Assembly: GCF_006228125.1 (NCBI RefSeq)
Contig: NZ_VDFY01000093.1
Location: forward strand, 1-64,000
Source: Micromonospora orduensis
Lineage (GTDB): Bacteria; Actinomycetota; Actinomycetes; Mycobacteriales; Micromonosporaceae
Direction: 5' to 3'
DNA length: 64,000 nt
Shown here: in pieces, positions 26,302 to 36,893 of the stretch
Layout of the letters: every line of letters starts with the position of its first letter
Position numbering within the stretch: the first letter of the stretch is position 1
Program-made: the position numbers and the translations under genes
Notes under the pieces: generated by a model
What the model was told of the DNA's origin: nothing
The model's database searches: none
The model's input: only the letters and a program-made list of their open reading frames with translations

Positions 26302-27333
26302 ATGACCGACTCCGCCCCTGTGAATCTTTACATCCAGGACGTCACCCTGCGCGATGGAATGCACGCCGTGCGCCACCGGGTCTCGCCGGACGACGTCGCG
26401 AAAATCGTCGCCGCCCTCGACGCCGCAGGCGTCGACGCGATCGAGGTCGCCCACGGTGACGGCCTCGCCGGGGGGTCACTCAACTACGGCCCCGGGTCGA
26501 ACAGCGACTGGGAGTGGATCGAGGCCGCGGCCGACAACATCAAAACCGCCACTCTCACTACCCTGCTGCTGCCCGGCATCGGCACGGTCGCAGAACTCGA
26601 GCAGGCCTACCGGCTCGGCGTCCGCTCGGTGCGGGTCGCGACCCACTGCACCGAGGCCGACGTGTCCGCCCAGCACATCGCCCACGCCCGCGACCTCGGC
26701 ATGGACGTCTCAGGCTTCCTGATGATGAGCCACATGGCCCCGGCCGACGAGCTGGCGAAGCAGGCGAAGCTCATGGAGTCCTACGGAGCGGACTGCGTCT
26801 ACGTCACCGACTCAGGCGGTCGCCTCACCATGAACGGTGTACGCGAGCGGATCCGCGCCTACCGGGACGTCCTCGACCCCCAGACCGAGATCGGCATCCA
26901 CGCCCACGAGAACCTTTCGCTGTCGGTGGCCAACTCGGTCATAGCAGTCGAGGAGGGCGTGACCCGCGTCGATGCCTCGCTGGCCGGTCATGGTGCCGGA
27001 GCCGGCAACTGCCCCATCGAGCCGTTCATCGCCGTGGCCAACCTGCACGGATGGACCCACCGCTGCGACCTTTTCGCGCTCCAGGACGCCGCCGACGACC
27101 TCGTCCGGCCACTCCAGGACCGCCCGGTACGCGTGGACCGCGAGACCCTCACCCTCGGATACGCCGGCGTCTACTCCAGCTTCCTCCGGCACGCCGAGGC
27201 AGCCTCGAAGCACTACGGCATCGACGTACGCACCATCTTGCTCGAGGTCGGTAAGCGGCAACTCGTCGGCGGACAGGAGGACATGATCGTCGACATCGCG
27301 CTCGACCTGCTGGCCTCCCGCACGGCGAGCTGA
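26302..27333 (+). CDS. mhpE: 4-hydroxy-2-oxovalerate aldolase
   Basis: Mn-dependent class II aldolase (DmpG/MhpE type), 343 residues, splitting 4-hydroxy-2-oxovalerate to pyruvate and acetaldehyde. HMGL-like barrel start [14 protein letters not shown] with metal-binding Asp, and metal histidines in [10 protein letters not shown]; the C-terminal communication domain ends near [16 protein letters not shown] 26302 has a GAGAG nine bases upstream; a TTG at 26269 overlapping the mhpF stop (TTGA) is a real alternative that adds 11 residues. Last gene of the plus-strand unit. Confidence 0.92.
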   Translation: MTDSAPVNLYIQDVTLRDGMHAVRHRVSPDDVAKIVAALDAAGVDAIEVAHGDGLAGGSLNYGPGSNSDWEWIEAAADNIKTATLTTLLLPGIGTVAELEQAYRLGVRSVRVATHCTEADVSAQHIAHARDLGMDVSGFLMMSHMAPADELAKQAKLMESYGADCVYVTDSGGRLTMNGVRERIRAYRDVLDPQTEIGIHAHENLSLSVANSVIAVEEGVTRVDASLAGHGAGAGNCPIEPFIAVANLHGWTHRCDLFALQDAADDLVRPLQDRPVRVDRETLTLGYAGVYSSFLRHAEAASKHYGIDVRTILLEVGKRQLVGGQEDMIVDIALDLLASRTAS

Positions 27334-27718
27334 GTCTCGCCCGGGGATGGTGTCCGCCGCTGTACGGTGCCAAAACGCCATGGTCCGCCATTCCCCCGCA
27401 GCGGATCGCAGTCGGGGACCTGCCAGCGGATGCGGTCGTCGGGCCAAAACAGGGCCGGCCGGTGGTGTCAGCGGCGGAGGCTGTCAGCAAGGCGCCCGTT
27501 GACGTGGGAAGTGCGTTCCGCGTCGAGGCCTACGATGGGGATCGCCGCGCTGGCGGACGGCCCGCGCGATCGGGCACCCCCCGACCGGACCTTCTTCGAT
27601 CAGGCAGCCCCGATTCTGAGCTGGCACTGGCGGCAGGGCGGCTGACCGGGAATGATCGAGGCACATCGCGGGATGTCCGGATCACTCGATCGGGGAGCGG
27701 GAGAGTGGGTCGACGCCG
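27334..27718. other. Intergenic region, no gene seen
   Basis: 385 bases between the aldolase and the LysR regulator. Frames through it have no recognisable protein features. It must hold the LysR gene's promoter, but I see no convincing promoter or operator; a small ATCACTCGAT palindrome-like box near 27680 is too short to call. Confidence 0.4.
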
Positions 27719-28675
27719 ATGACACCGACGCAGCTGCGTGCCTACGTCGCCGTCGTCCGGCTGGGATCTGTCAAGCAGGCCGCCGCGCAGCTGGAGGTCT
27801 CCGAATCGGCGGTCTCGCTGCTGATCGGCCAGTTGCGCAAGGAGTTCGGGGACCAGCTGTTCTCGCGGACGGCGGTGGGGCTGGCCTTCACCCCCGGTGG
27901 GCTGCGGTTGGCCAGCCGTGCAGCCGAGTTGCTGGGCCTGCAGGACCGTACGGTGCTGGAGGTGAGCGCGGCAGGACGCGGGCGCCGGCTGTTGCGGGTC
28001 GCCGCGTCCAGCCTGTTCGCCGAGTTCGCCGCGCCGGGACTGATCGAGCTGTTCGCGAAACGGGCTGCCGACCTCGAGGTCGAGCTGAGCGTGTGCAACC
28101 CGGGATCCTTCGAGTCGCTGCTGCTGACCCGGGCCGCGGACATCGCGATGGGGCCGCTGCCGCCGGTGGTCGACACGGCGATCGCCTGCCGGCCGGTGAT
28201 GAACTACCGGCTCGTGATAGTCGTCGGCCCGGACCATCCGCTGGCCGGCGTGCCGGCGTCGCCGGGGCAGTTGCGTGACCAGACCTGGCTGCTCGGGCCG
28301 TCGGCCGCCGCCGACCTGGGCACGATGCCGGCGATGCTGCGCCGGCTCGGTGTGCCCGAGGAGCGGCAGCAGATCTTCCAGAGCCACGCGGCCGCGCTGG
28401 GCGAGGCGAAGCGCGGCAAGGGTGTCGCACCGGCGCTGTCGTTCACCGTCGCTCCGGACGTCCGCAACGGCCAGCTCGCGGCGCTGTCCGGGCCGCACGC
28501 GACGGTCGACGCGGTGTGGCATTCGATGGTGCTCACCAACCCGGGTACCCCGTCCGCCGCGGCCGAGCTGTGCCGGTTCGCGTCGACGCCGCGGGCGATT
28601 CAGGCCATGATACGCGGCGTGGGCGTCGCGGTGAACCACTTCAGGCCGTCGGTGCACGTGACGCTCTGGAGCTGA
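27719..28675 (+). CDS. LysR-family regulator
   Basis: 318 residues with an N-terminal winged helix (LRAYVAVVRLGSVKQAAAQLEVSESAVSLLIGQLRKEFG) and a periplasmic-binding-like effector domain. Its composition resembles CbbR-like members that control lithotrophic genes. It is convergent with the CO dehydrogenase cluster and its 3' end overlaps the last gene of that cluster by 76 bases. That overlap and the cluster's lack of another regulator suggest, but do not show, that it controls the cox genes. Confidence 0.85.
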   Translation: MTPTQLRAYVAVVRLGSVKQAAAQLEVSESAVSLLIGQLRKEFGDQLFSRTAVGLAFTPGGLRLASRAAELLGLQDRTVLEVSAAGRGRRLLRVAASSLFAEFAAPGLIELFAKRAADLEVELSVCNPGSFESLLLTRAADIAMGPLPPVVDTAIACRPVMNYRLVIVVGPDHPLAGVPASPGQLRDQTWLLGPSAAADLGTMPAMLRRLGVPEERQQIFQSHAAALGEAKRGKGVAPALSFTVAPDVRNGQLAALSGPHATVDAVWHSMVLTNPGTPSAAAELCRFASTPRAIQAMIRGVGVAVNHFRPSVHVTLWS

Positions 28676-29835
28676 CGGGCGGCGTCCACGAGGTCCCGGA
28701 ACGTCGCGGCCGGCAGTAGCCGGTCACAGTAGGGCAGAGCTGCGGCCATGCCCGCCACCCGGGGAACGAACCCGGGGGCGCCGGCCCGTGGGTTCAACCA
28801 GACGATCCGGTAGGCGCGGCGGCGCAGCCGTGCCATGACGGCGGCGAGTTCGCCGGGCGGGTCGCTGTCCCAGCCGTCCGAGCCGACCACCACCACCGCC
28901 CCGCGGACCGCGTCGCCGTGATGGGACGCGAGCAGCGCCCGCAGGTTCGTGGCGATGCGGGTACCACCGAACCGGTCGGTCACGGCCGAGCTGGCCTGCG
29001 CGATCGCTGCGGTCGCCGACGTGTGTCGCAGCGCGACCGTGAGCCGGGTAAGCGTCGTCGCGAACGCGAACACCTCCGCGTCGGCGACCACCGCGAACGC
29101 CCGCAGCAGGTGCAGGTACGCGTGGGCCTGCGCCCGCATCGACTCGCTGACGTCGCACAGCAGCACGACCCGGCGCGGTCGTCGAACCGGCCGCTCGCGG
29201 ACGACCTCGACGGGTTCCCACGCGGTTCGGCGGGCGCGGGCGATCGTCGGGCGCAGCGCGACCCGCCGCCCGGCCGGGCCGACGGCGTGCCGCCTGGTGC
29301 GTCGGGTCGGCCAGCCGGCGACGGCCTCGCGCAGGGCGTCGCCGAGCAGGTCGACCTGGGCGCTGTCGAGGTCCTCGAACGGCCGGTCGACGAGCCCGGC
29401 GAGGGCACTGGGGCGCCGCTCGGGCAGCCGCATCGCGGCATCGGACGCTTCCGCCTCGGCGATGGGCGGTGGCAGCATCGCCCACGGCAGCCCACCGCCG
29501 CCGCCGGTGTCGTCGGTGTCCGCGGGAACCGGCAGGTGTACGTCGTCGCGGGCACCCGACAGGGCCGCGGACCGGGTCACCGGCAGCGGCGGCGCGTCGG
29601 CGAAAACGGTGGCGAAGACGCGGTCGAACGCGGCGAGGTGGGCGTCCCGCCGGACGAAGCTGATCCGGGCGGTCCAGTAGAGCGTGGACATCTCCACGGG
29701 TGTGCTGGCGGCGAGCGCCCGGACGAAGTCGTCGGCCTCGGTGAGCCCGGCGGGCACACCGGCGTGCCGCAGCCGGCCGGCGAAGGCCACCGCGAACGTG
29801 GCGCGGTCGGTCCCGCGCAACAGGCCGGAGCTCAC
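28600..29835 (-). CDS. coxE: VWA-domain protein, CoxE-like
   Basis: 411 residues, last gene of the CO dehydrogenase unit. A MIDAS motif (LLCDVSESM, the DxSxS pattern) lies in a C-terminal von Willebrand A domain, with Thr in the TRIATNLRALLA loop and Asp in GSDGWDSDPPGE. CoxE-type proteins work with the MoxR ATPase CoxD to mature the Cu-S-Mo active site (family knowledge). GTG 29835 overlaps the coxG stop (GTGA); the longer open frame is a shadow of coxG. Confidence 0.85.
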   Translation of the reverse strand: MSSGLLRGTDRATFAVAFAGRLRHAGVPAGLTEADDFVRALAASTPVEMSTLYWTARISFVRRDAHLAAFDRVFATVFADAPPLPVTRSAALSGARDDVHLPVPADTDDTGGGGGLPWAMLPPPIAEAEASDAAMRLPERRPSALAGLVDRPFEDLDSAQVDLLGDALREAVAGWPTRRTRRHAVGPAGRRVALRPTIARARRTAWEPVEVVRERPVRRPRRVVLLCDVSESMRAQAHAYLHLLRAFAVVADAEVFAFATTLTRLTVALRHTSATAAIAQASSAVTDRFGGTRIATNLRALLASHHGDAVRGAVVVVGSDGWDSDPPGELAAVMARLRRRAYRIVWLNPRAGAPGFVPRVAGMAAALPYCDRLLPAATFRDLVDAARQLQSVTCTDGLKWFTATPTPRIMA

Positions 29836-30644
29836 CGGCGCGCGACCAGCCAGGCGATCACCGCGGCGACGACGATCCCGACGAGCACCGGCACGAGGCG
29901 CTTGGTGATCGAGCCACCGGCGATGCTGAGCAGGTCGAGCGCCTCCGGTTCGGCGGCCGGCACGACGCGGGCGGTGGTGGACGGCCGTTCGACTGGCGTC
30001 GACGCGACCGTGGCCGTGTCGGGCGAGGCTGCGACGGCTGCGGGGGTATCGGGCGTGGCTGCGGGGATGTCGGGCGTGGTCGCGGTGGCTGTGGGGGTGT
30101 CGGGTGTGGTCGCGAAGGCTGTCCCGGCTGCTGCGGACTCGGGTTCGGGTCCCGCGGTGGACGCAGCCGGGCTGCCCACCGGCACCGTGCTGCCCATCTC
30201 CTCGGCCGCCAGCTTGGCCTCGAGGTTGCCGACGAACTGGGCGAGCAGCTTGCCCGACACCTCCTTGATCATGCCGCTGCCGAACTGGGCCAGCTTCCCC
30301 GAGATCTTGAGGTCGGTGTCCACGTTGACCAGGGTCCGGTCGCCATCCGGCCGCAGCCGGGCGGTGACCAGCGCGGACGCGTTGGCCGCCGACCGTGCGT
30401 CGCGGCCCTTCGCGTCGATCACTCCCCGGTACCGCGTCTCGTCCTTCTCGACGAACCGGGCGGTGCCCGCGAACTCGGAGACGACCGGCCCGACCTTGAC
30501 CTTCACCTTGCCCCGGTGGACGTCGCCCTCGACGCCGGTCAGCTGCGCGCCCGGCAGGCACGGCGCGATGCCCTCGAGGTCGGTGAGGACCGCCCAGGCC
30601 CGCTCGATCGAGGTGTTGACCGTGAACTCGTTGGTGATCTTCAT
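29832..30644 (-). CDS. coxG: CoxG-like SRPBCC protein with C-terminal membrane anchor
   Basis: Residues 1-145 are an SRPBCC/START-like domain (MKITNEFTVNTSIERAWAV, EGIAPCLPGAQL, GPVVSEFAGTARFVEKD), the fold that recruits CO dehydrogenase to the membrane in other bacteria. A linker rich in Pro, Ala and Thr follows, and the end is a single hydrophobic helix (LVPVLVGIVVAAVIAWLVA) with a basic RR tail. The linker is encoded by 30-bp tandem repeats. Overlaps both neighbours by four bases. Confidence 0.85.
   Translation of the reverse strand: MKITNEFTVNTSIERAWAVLTDLEGIAPCLPGAQLTGVEGDVHRGKVKVKVGPVVSEFAGTARFVEKDETRYRGVIDAKGRDARSAANASALVTARLRPDGDRTLVNVDTDLKISGKLAQFGSGMIKEVSGKLLAQFVGNLEAKLAAEEMGSTVPVGSPAASTAGPEPESAAAGTAFATTPDTPTATATTPDIPAATPDTPAAVAASPDTATVASTPVERPSTTARVVPAAEPEALDLLSIAGGSITKRLVPVLVGIVVAAVIAWLVARR
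30037..30117. repeat. 30-bp tandem repeats in the coxG linker
   Basis: Units at 30058-30087 and 30088-30117 match closely, and a 21-bp partial unit precedes them at 30037. They encode, on the minus strand, ten-residue Pro/Thr/Ala-rich repeats (PDTPTATATT-like). Length may vary between strains. Confidence 0.7.
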
Positions 30645-31510
30645 CCCGGGCTCTCCTGGTGGGCGCCGAGCGCGGCGGCGACGGCGGCGCGGTCGTCGGG
30701 GGTCTTGGCGATGGTGCCGATGGTCCGGAGGACGTCACCGGCGGCGATGTCGGCGGCGCCGAGCACGGATAGCGCGGCGACCCAGTCGATGGCCTCGGCC
30801 ATGCCGGGCGCCTTGTCCAGCTCCAGGGCGCGCACGTCGCCGATGAACTCGGTCGCCGTACGGATCAGCGGTTCGGCCGCGCCCGGAACGGCCCGGCGGA
30901 CGATCTCGGCGGCCCGGCCCGGCTCCGGGAAGTCGATCCAGTGGTACAGGCAGCGGCGGCGCAGCGCGTCGTGCAGGTCGCGGCTGCGATTCGAGGTGAG
31001 CACCACGACCGGCGGCGTGGTCGCGGCGAAGGTGCCGAGTTCGGGGATCGTGATCCCGGCCTCACCGAGGAACTCGAACAGCAGCGCCTCGAACTCGTCG
31101 TCGGCGCGGTCGATCTCGTCGATCAGCAGCACCGGCGGGACCGGCCCCTCATGGCGTATTGCCCGCAGGATCGGCCGTTCCTGGAGGAACTCCGCGCTGA
31201 ACAGGTCGGCGTCGGTGAGTGTCGCGTGCCGGGCCTCGGCGAGCCGGATCGCGAGCAACTGCCGCTGGTAGTTCCACTCGTAGAGCGCCTCGCCGGCGGT
31301 CAGGCCCTCGTAGCACTGCAGCCGGATCAGCGTCGTGTCCAGCGCCCGCGCCAGCGCCTTCCCGGCCGCGGTCTTGCCGACGCCGGGCTCGCCCTCGAGC
31401 AGCAGCGGCTTGCCCAGCTTCAGCGCGAGGAAGATGGCCATCGCCATGCCGTCGTCGGCCAGATAGTCGACGGCGTCGAGCCGGCGTCGCACGGCCAGCG
31501 GATCCTTCAC
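30641..31510 (-). CDS. coxD: MoxR-type AAA+ ATPase, CoxD-like
   Basis: 289-residue AAA+ chaperone-type ATPase. Walker A GEPGVGKTAAGKALA near residue 40, Walker B LLIDEIDRADDEFEALLFEFLGE, sensor VLTSNRSRDLHDALRRR and a C-terminal lid. In CO oxidisers CoxD partially unfolds apo-CODH to insert sulfur and copper (established in Oligotropha). Four-base overlaps link it to coxG and to the nucleotidyltransferase gene. Confidence 0.9.
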   Translation of the reverse strand: MKDPLAVRRRLDAVDYLADDGMAMAIFLALKLGKPLLLEGEPGVGKTAAGKALARALDTTLIRLQCYEGLTAGEALYEWNYQRQLLAIRLAEARHATLTDADLFSAEFLQERPILRAIRHEGPVPPVLLIDEIDRADDEFEALLFEFLGEAGITIPELGTFAATTPPVVVLTSNRSRDLHDALRRRCLYHWIDFPEPGRAAEIVRRAVPGAAEPLIRTATEFIGDVRALELDKAPGMAEAIDWVAALSVLGAADIAAGDVLRTIGTIAKTPDDRAAVAAALGAHQESPG

Positions 31511-32085
31511 CGCGCCTCGCCCGTCAGCAGCCGCTCGTAGTCCGCGCGGGTGTCCACGTCGATCGGCACCGGCCCGGCCGCGGGTACCTCCGTCACCGGG
31601 TGGCGGCCGGAGTGCAGCAGCTTCCAGACGGCCTTGTCACCGTGCAGGCTGCGCAGCTCCGGAAGGACCTCGCGGGCGAACCAGAACGGATGCCCCAGCC
31701 CGTCGGCGTACCGGCACACCGCGAGCGGAGTGCTCACTGCCACGACCCTCCGCACGTCGGCGGCGCGTACGCCGGGCTGGTCGCCGAGCAGCAGGACGAG
31801 CCCGTCGGCGCGCGGGTCCACCACCTGCACCGCCGCGCTGATCGACGACCCGCAGCCCGTGCTGAGCTCCGCATTCTCGACGACCTGGACCCCGGTCAGG
31901 TCCACCCGGTCGCGGACCAGGTCCGCGCCGCCGCCGAGGGTCACGAGCAGCTGGTCGAAGGCACACGAGCGAGCCAGCTCCAGGGTGGCGTCGAGCAGCG
32001 TCCGCCCGCGGTACGGCAGCAGCTGCTTGGCCTCGCCGAGGCGTACGGACGCCCCGGCGGCGAGGACCAGGCCGGTGACGAACAC
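31507..32085 (-). CDS. MobA/MocA-like nucleotidyltransferase
   Basis: 192 residues with the NTP-transferase start LVLAAGASVRLGEAKQLLPYRG and a GDQPGV metal loop. It resembles MocA, which makes molybdopterin cytosine dinucleotide, the cofactor form that CO dehydrogenase uses; the assignment to MCD synthesis is inference from family and neighbours. GTG 32085 starts two bases after the XdhC-like stop. The longer open frame upstream is a shadow. Confidence 0.85.
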   Translation of the reverse strand: MFVTGLVLAAGASVRLGEAKQLLPYRGRTLLDATLELARSCAFDQLLVTLGGGADLVRDRVDLTGVQVVENAELSTGCGSSISAAVQVVDPRADGLVLLLGDQPGVRAADVRRVVAVSTPLAVCRYADGLGHPFWFAREVLPELRSLHGDKAVWKLLHSGRHPVTEVPAAGPVPIDVDTRADYERLLTGEAR

Positions 32086-32087
32086 GG

Positions 32088-32954
32088 CTACGCCGCCGTG
32101 TAGCGCGCGAGGCAGCCGGCGCAGCAGAACCACTGGTCCTGCCCGTCGACCCGCGCGTGCGGGGTGTCCGGCCCGACCAGAACGGTCATTCCGCACACCG
32201 GGTCGATGGCCTGCTGAGGGCGCGCCGCGGGTGCGCCGGGGGAGGAGGCGAGCCCGTCCACCCTGAGCGCCCGGACCACCTCGGCCATGATTGACAGGGC
32301 GATCTCCTGCGGCGAGCGCGCCCCGATCTCCAGGCCGGCCGGGGTGTGGACGCGGGCGCGTTCGGCGTCGGTCAGCGCCAGCTCGTCGAGCAGGGCCGCG
32401 CCGCGCGTGCGGCTGGCGACCAGCGCGACGAAGCCCACGCCGGCGTCCAGCGCGGCGCGGACCGCGTCCTGCTCGCCCTTGCCGAGACCGGCCACCACGA
32501 CCGCGGTCGCGCCCGCGTAGCCGCCGGACGTGGAGACCTCGAAGTCGAGGAACGCGGCCAGCGTGGCCACCGCGGCGCTGATCGGCGTGCTGCCGGCCAC
32601 GCCCAGCACGGGCACGGGTAGCACCGGGCGCAGGAAGATCTCGATGGCGCCGCCCGAGTGGCATGGGTTGACCACGACCAGTGCCCCCGGGGTGTCGGGG
32701 AACGTGGCCGTGCCGTCCGGCAGGACCCGCAGCAGCAGGGTGATGCCGTCGCGCAGCGTGTCCAGGGCGGCCGCCCGCACCGAACTCTCGGCGCACACCC
32801 CGCCGACGAAACCCTCGATCGTGCCGTCCGGCAGGATCACCGCGTCGTCGCCGGGCCGCGCCGACGTCGGATCCTGGGCGCGGACCACGGTGGCGTGCAC
32901 GAACGGCGCGCGCGACACGGTCAGCTCCCGGGCGCGGTCGGCGATGGTCGTCAT
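32088..32954 (-). CDS. coxF: XdhC-family maturation protein with C-terminal YHS domain
   Basis: 288 residues. The N-terminal half has XdhC/CoxF motifs (PFVHATVVRAQDPTSARPGD, GFVGGVCAESSVRAAALD, NPCHSGGAIEIF), followed by a Rossmann-like part (VVVAGLGKGEQDAV, LEIGARSPQEIALSIMAEVV). The last 40 residues form a separate YHS-like metal-binding module (IDPVCGMTV, DGQDQWFCCAGCLARY). XdhC proteins bind the molybdenum cofactor and add its terminal sulfur; an appended YHS motif is not part of the classical protein. Confidence 0.85.
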   Translation of the reverse strand: MTTIADRARELTVSRAPFVHATVVRAQDPTSARPGDDAVILPDGTIEGFVGGVCAESSVRAAALDTLRDGITLLLRVLPDGTATFPDTPGALVVVNPCHSGGAIEIFLRPVLPVPVLGVAGSTPISAAVATLAAFLDFEVSTSGGYAGATAVVVAGLGKGEQDAVRAALDAGVGFVALVASRTRGAALLDELALTDAERARVHTPAGLEIGARSPQEIALSIMAEVVRALRVDGLASSPGAPAARPQQAIDPVCGMTVLVGPDTPHARVDGQDQWFCCAGCLARYTAA

Positions 32955-32965
32955 GGCGGCCTCCC

Positions 32966-35352
<2,387 letters not shown>

Positions 35353-35356
<4 letters not shown>

Positions 35357-35901
35357 GACAGGCTCCCGGCGGGCTGGCCGGCGTTCGCGATCTCACCGGC
35401 GTCGTCTGATTCGGTGGTCTCGGTGACCTGGGCCGCGGCGGCCGCCTCGTGCACGGCCGCCCAGCGCACCGACCGCACGATGGTGGCGTAGCCCGTACAC
35501 CGGCAGATCTGCCCCGAGATCGCCTCACGGATCTCCGCCTCCGTCGGGTCCGGGTTCCGGTCGAGCAGCGCCCGGGCCGTCATCATCATCCCGGGCGTAC
35601 AGAAACCGCACTGCAGGCCGTGACACTGCATGAACCCCTGCTGGACCGGGTCCAGCTCGCCGCCTCTGGCCAGGCCCTCGACCGTGCGCACCTCGTGACC
35701 TCCGGCCATCGCGGCCAGCACAGTGCACGACTTCACCGGCTCACCGTCCAGCCACACCACGCAGGTGCCGCAGTTGCTGGTGTCGCAGCCCCAGTGCGTG
35801 CCGGTCAGGCCCAGCACGTCCCGCAGGAAGTGCACCAGCAGCAGCCGGCCCTCGATCTCCCGAGTGACCTCGACGTCGTTGACGGTCATCGTCACCTGCA
35901 T
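35353..35901 (-). CDS. coxS: CO dehydrogenase small [2Fe-2S] subunit
   Basis: Iron-sulfur subunit, 182 residues, passing electrons from the Mo site to FAD. The N-terminal plant-type cluster cysteines lie in GCDTSNCGTCVVW and the VKSC that follows; the C-terminal helical cluster uses GLQCGFCTPGM and GQICRCTGY. It carries an Ala/Thr/Asp-rich tail of about 30 residues after the folded domain. Order coxM-coxS-coxL matches actinobacterial and Oligotropha cox operons. Confidence 0.95.
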
Positions 35902-35903
35902 GC

Positions 35904-36776
35904 TCAGCTCCTCGCCCGCTCCACGGCCCGGCGCAGGGCCCGTCTGGTCAGCTCGGCGGCCAGATGCCGCTTGTAGTCAGCGCTGCCGCGCTGGTCGCTG
36001 ACCGGATCGCAGCTGCGCGCCGCGATCGCTCCCGCCTGCTCCAGCAGGTCCTCGCTCGGCTGCCGGCCCCGCAGCAGCGCCGAAATCCCCGGGATGCCCG
36101 TGGTGTTGGGCCCCACCGCGGCCAGCCCGGCCCGGGCGTCCACGACCACGCCGCCGTCGAGCCAGACCGCCGCGCCGGCCGAAACCACCGCCCAGTCACC
36201 GGCGCGGCGCTCGACCTTCTCGTACGCGCTGCCGCCGCCCGGCCGCACCGGCAGCCGGATCTCGACCAGGATCTCGGCGTCGCCGACCGCCGTCTCGTAC
36301 GGCCCGACGTGGAACTCCTCCATGGGAACGACCCGCTCGGCGCCGCCCGGCCCGCGGATCACGCAGCTCGCGTCCAGCGTCGTGCACACCGCCGACAAAT
36401 CCTCCGACGGGTCGGCCTGGCACAGCGACCCGCCCAACGTGCCCCGGTTCCGCACCACCGGGTCGGCGATCACCCGCTCCGCGTCGGCGAAGATCGGGAA
36501 CGCCGCGGCCAGCTCCGCGGACTCGAGCAGTTCGCGGTGCCGGGTGAGCGCGCCGATCCGCAGCTCGTCGGGGCCCGGCCGGATGTAGCCCAGTTCCGTG
36601 TGCAGATCGTTGATGTCGATCAGATAGTCGAAGTTGGCCAGGCGAAGCTTCATCATGGGCAGCAGGCTGTGCCCGCCGGCGACCAGCCGCGCCCCGCTGC
36701 CCAGCCGCTCCAACAGGCCGATGGCCTGATCCACAGTGGTAGCTCGCTCGTACTCGAACGGTGCCGGGACCTGCAT
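35904..36776 (-). CDS. coxM: CO dehydrogenase medium FAD subunit
   Basis: FAD-binding subunit of 290 residues. Flavin contacts lie in VAGGHSLLPMMKLRL and RNRGTLGGSLCQADPSED; the C-terminal CODH domain follows (VERRAGDWAVVSAGAAV). ATG 36776 is preferred to an in-frame start 13 codons upstream because the family begins with MQVPAPFEYERA-like sequence. First gene of the minus-strand unit, so the promoter lies in 36777-36893 with the long inverted repeat. Confidence 0.93.
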   Translation of the reverse strand: MQVPAPFEYERATTVDQAIGLLERLGSGARLVAGGHSLLPMMKLRLANFDYLIDINDLHTELGYIRPGPDELRIGALTRHRELLESAELAAAFPIFADAERVIADPVVRNRGTLGGSLCQADPSEDLSAVCTTLDASCVIRGPGGAERVVPMEEFHVGPYETAVGDAEILVEIRLPVRPGGGSAYEKVERRAGDWAVVSAGAAVWLDGGVVVDARAGLAAVGPNTTGIPGISALLRGRQPSEDLLEQAGAIAARSCDPVSDQRGSADYKRHLAAELTRRALRRAVERARS

Positions 36777-36823
36777 GTCGCACCTCCGCAGTCCGGCAAA
36801 ATCTCGCCCCGGCACCCGGCAAA

Positions 36824-36863
36824 GTCAACGCCGACCTAAGCAGTTCCTTAGGTCGGCGTTGAC
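36824..36863. promoter_or_regulatory. Perfect 17-bp inverted repeat between divergent cox genes
   Basis: Left arm GTCAACGCCGACCTAAG (36824-36840), six-base spacer CAGTTC, then the exact reverse complement (36847-36863). It is the only obvious structure in the 117-bp space between coxM (minus) and the XdhC gene (plus), 48 and 31 bases from their starts. Since both genes read away from it, it is not a terminator; a large operator shared by the two promoters is most likely. Confidence 0.75.
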
Positions 36864-36893
36864 GGTGCGCCGCGGCTCGCGGATCGTGCCGCC

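Noticed and set aside
30037-30117. Tandem repeats considered as CRISPR
   Set aside because: No unique spacers; the units are contiguous and keep the coxG frame.
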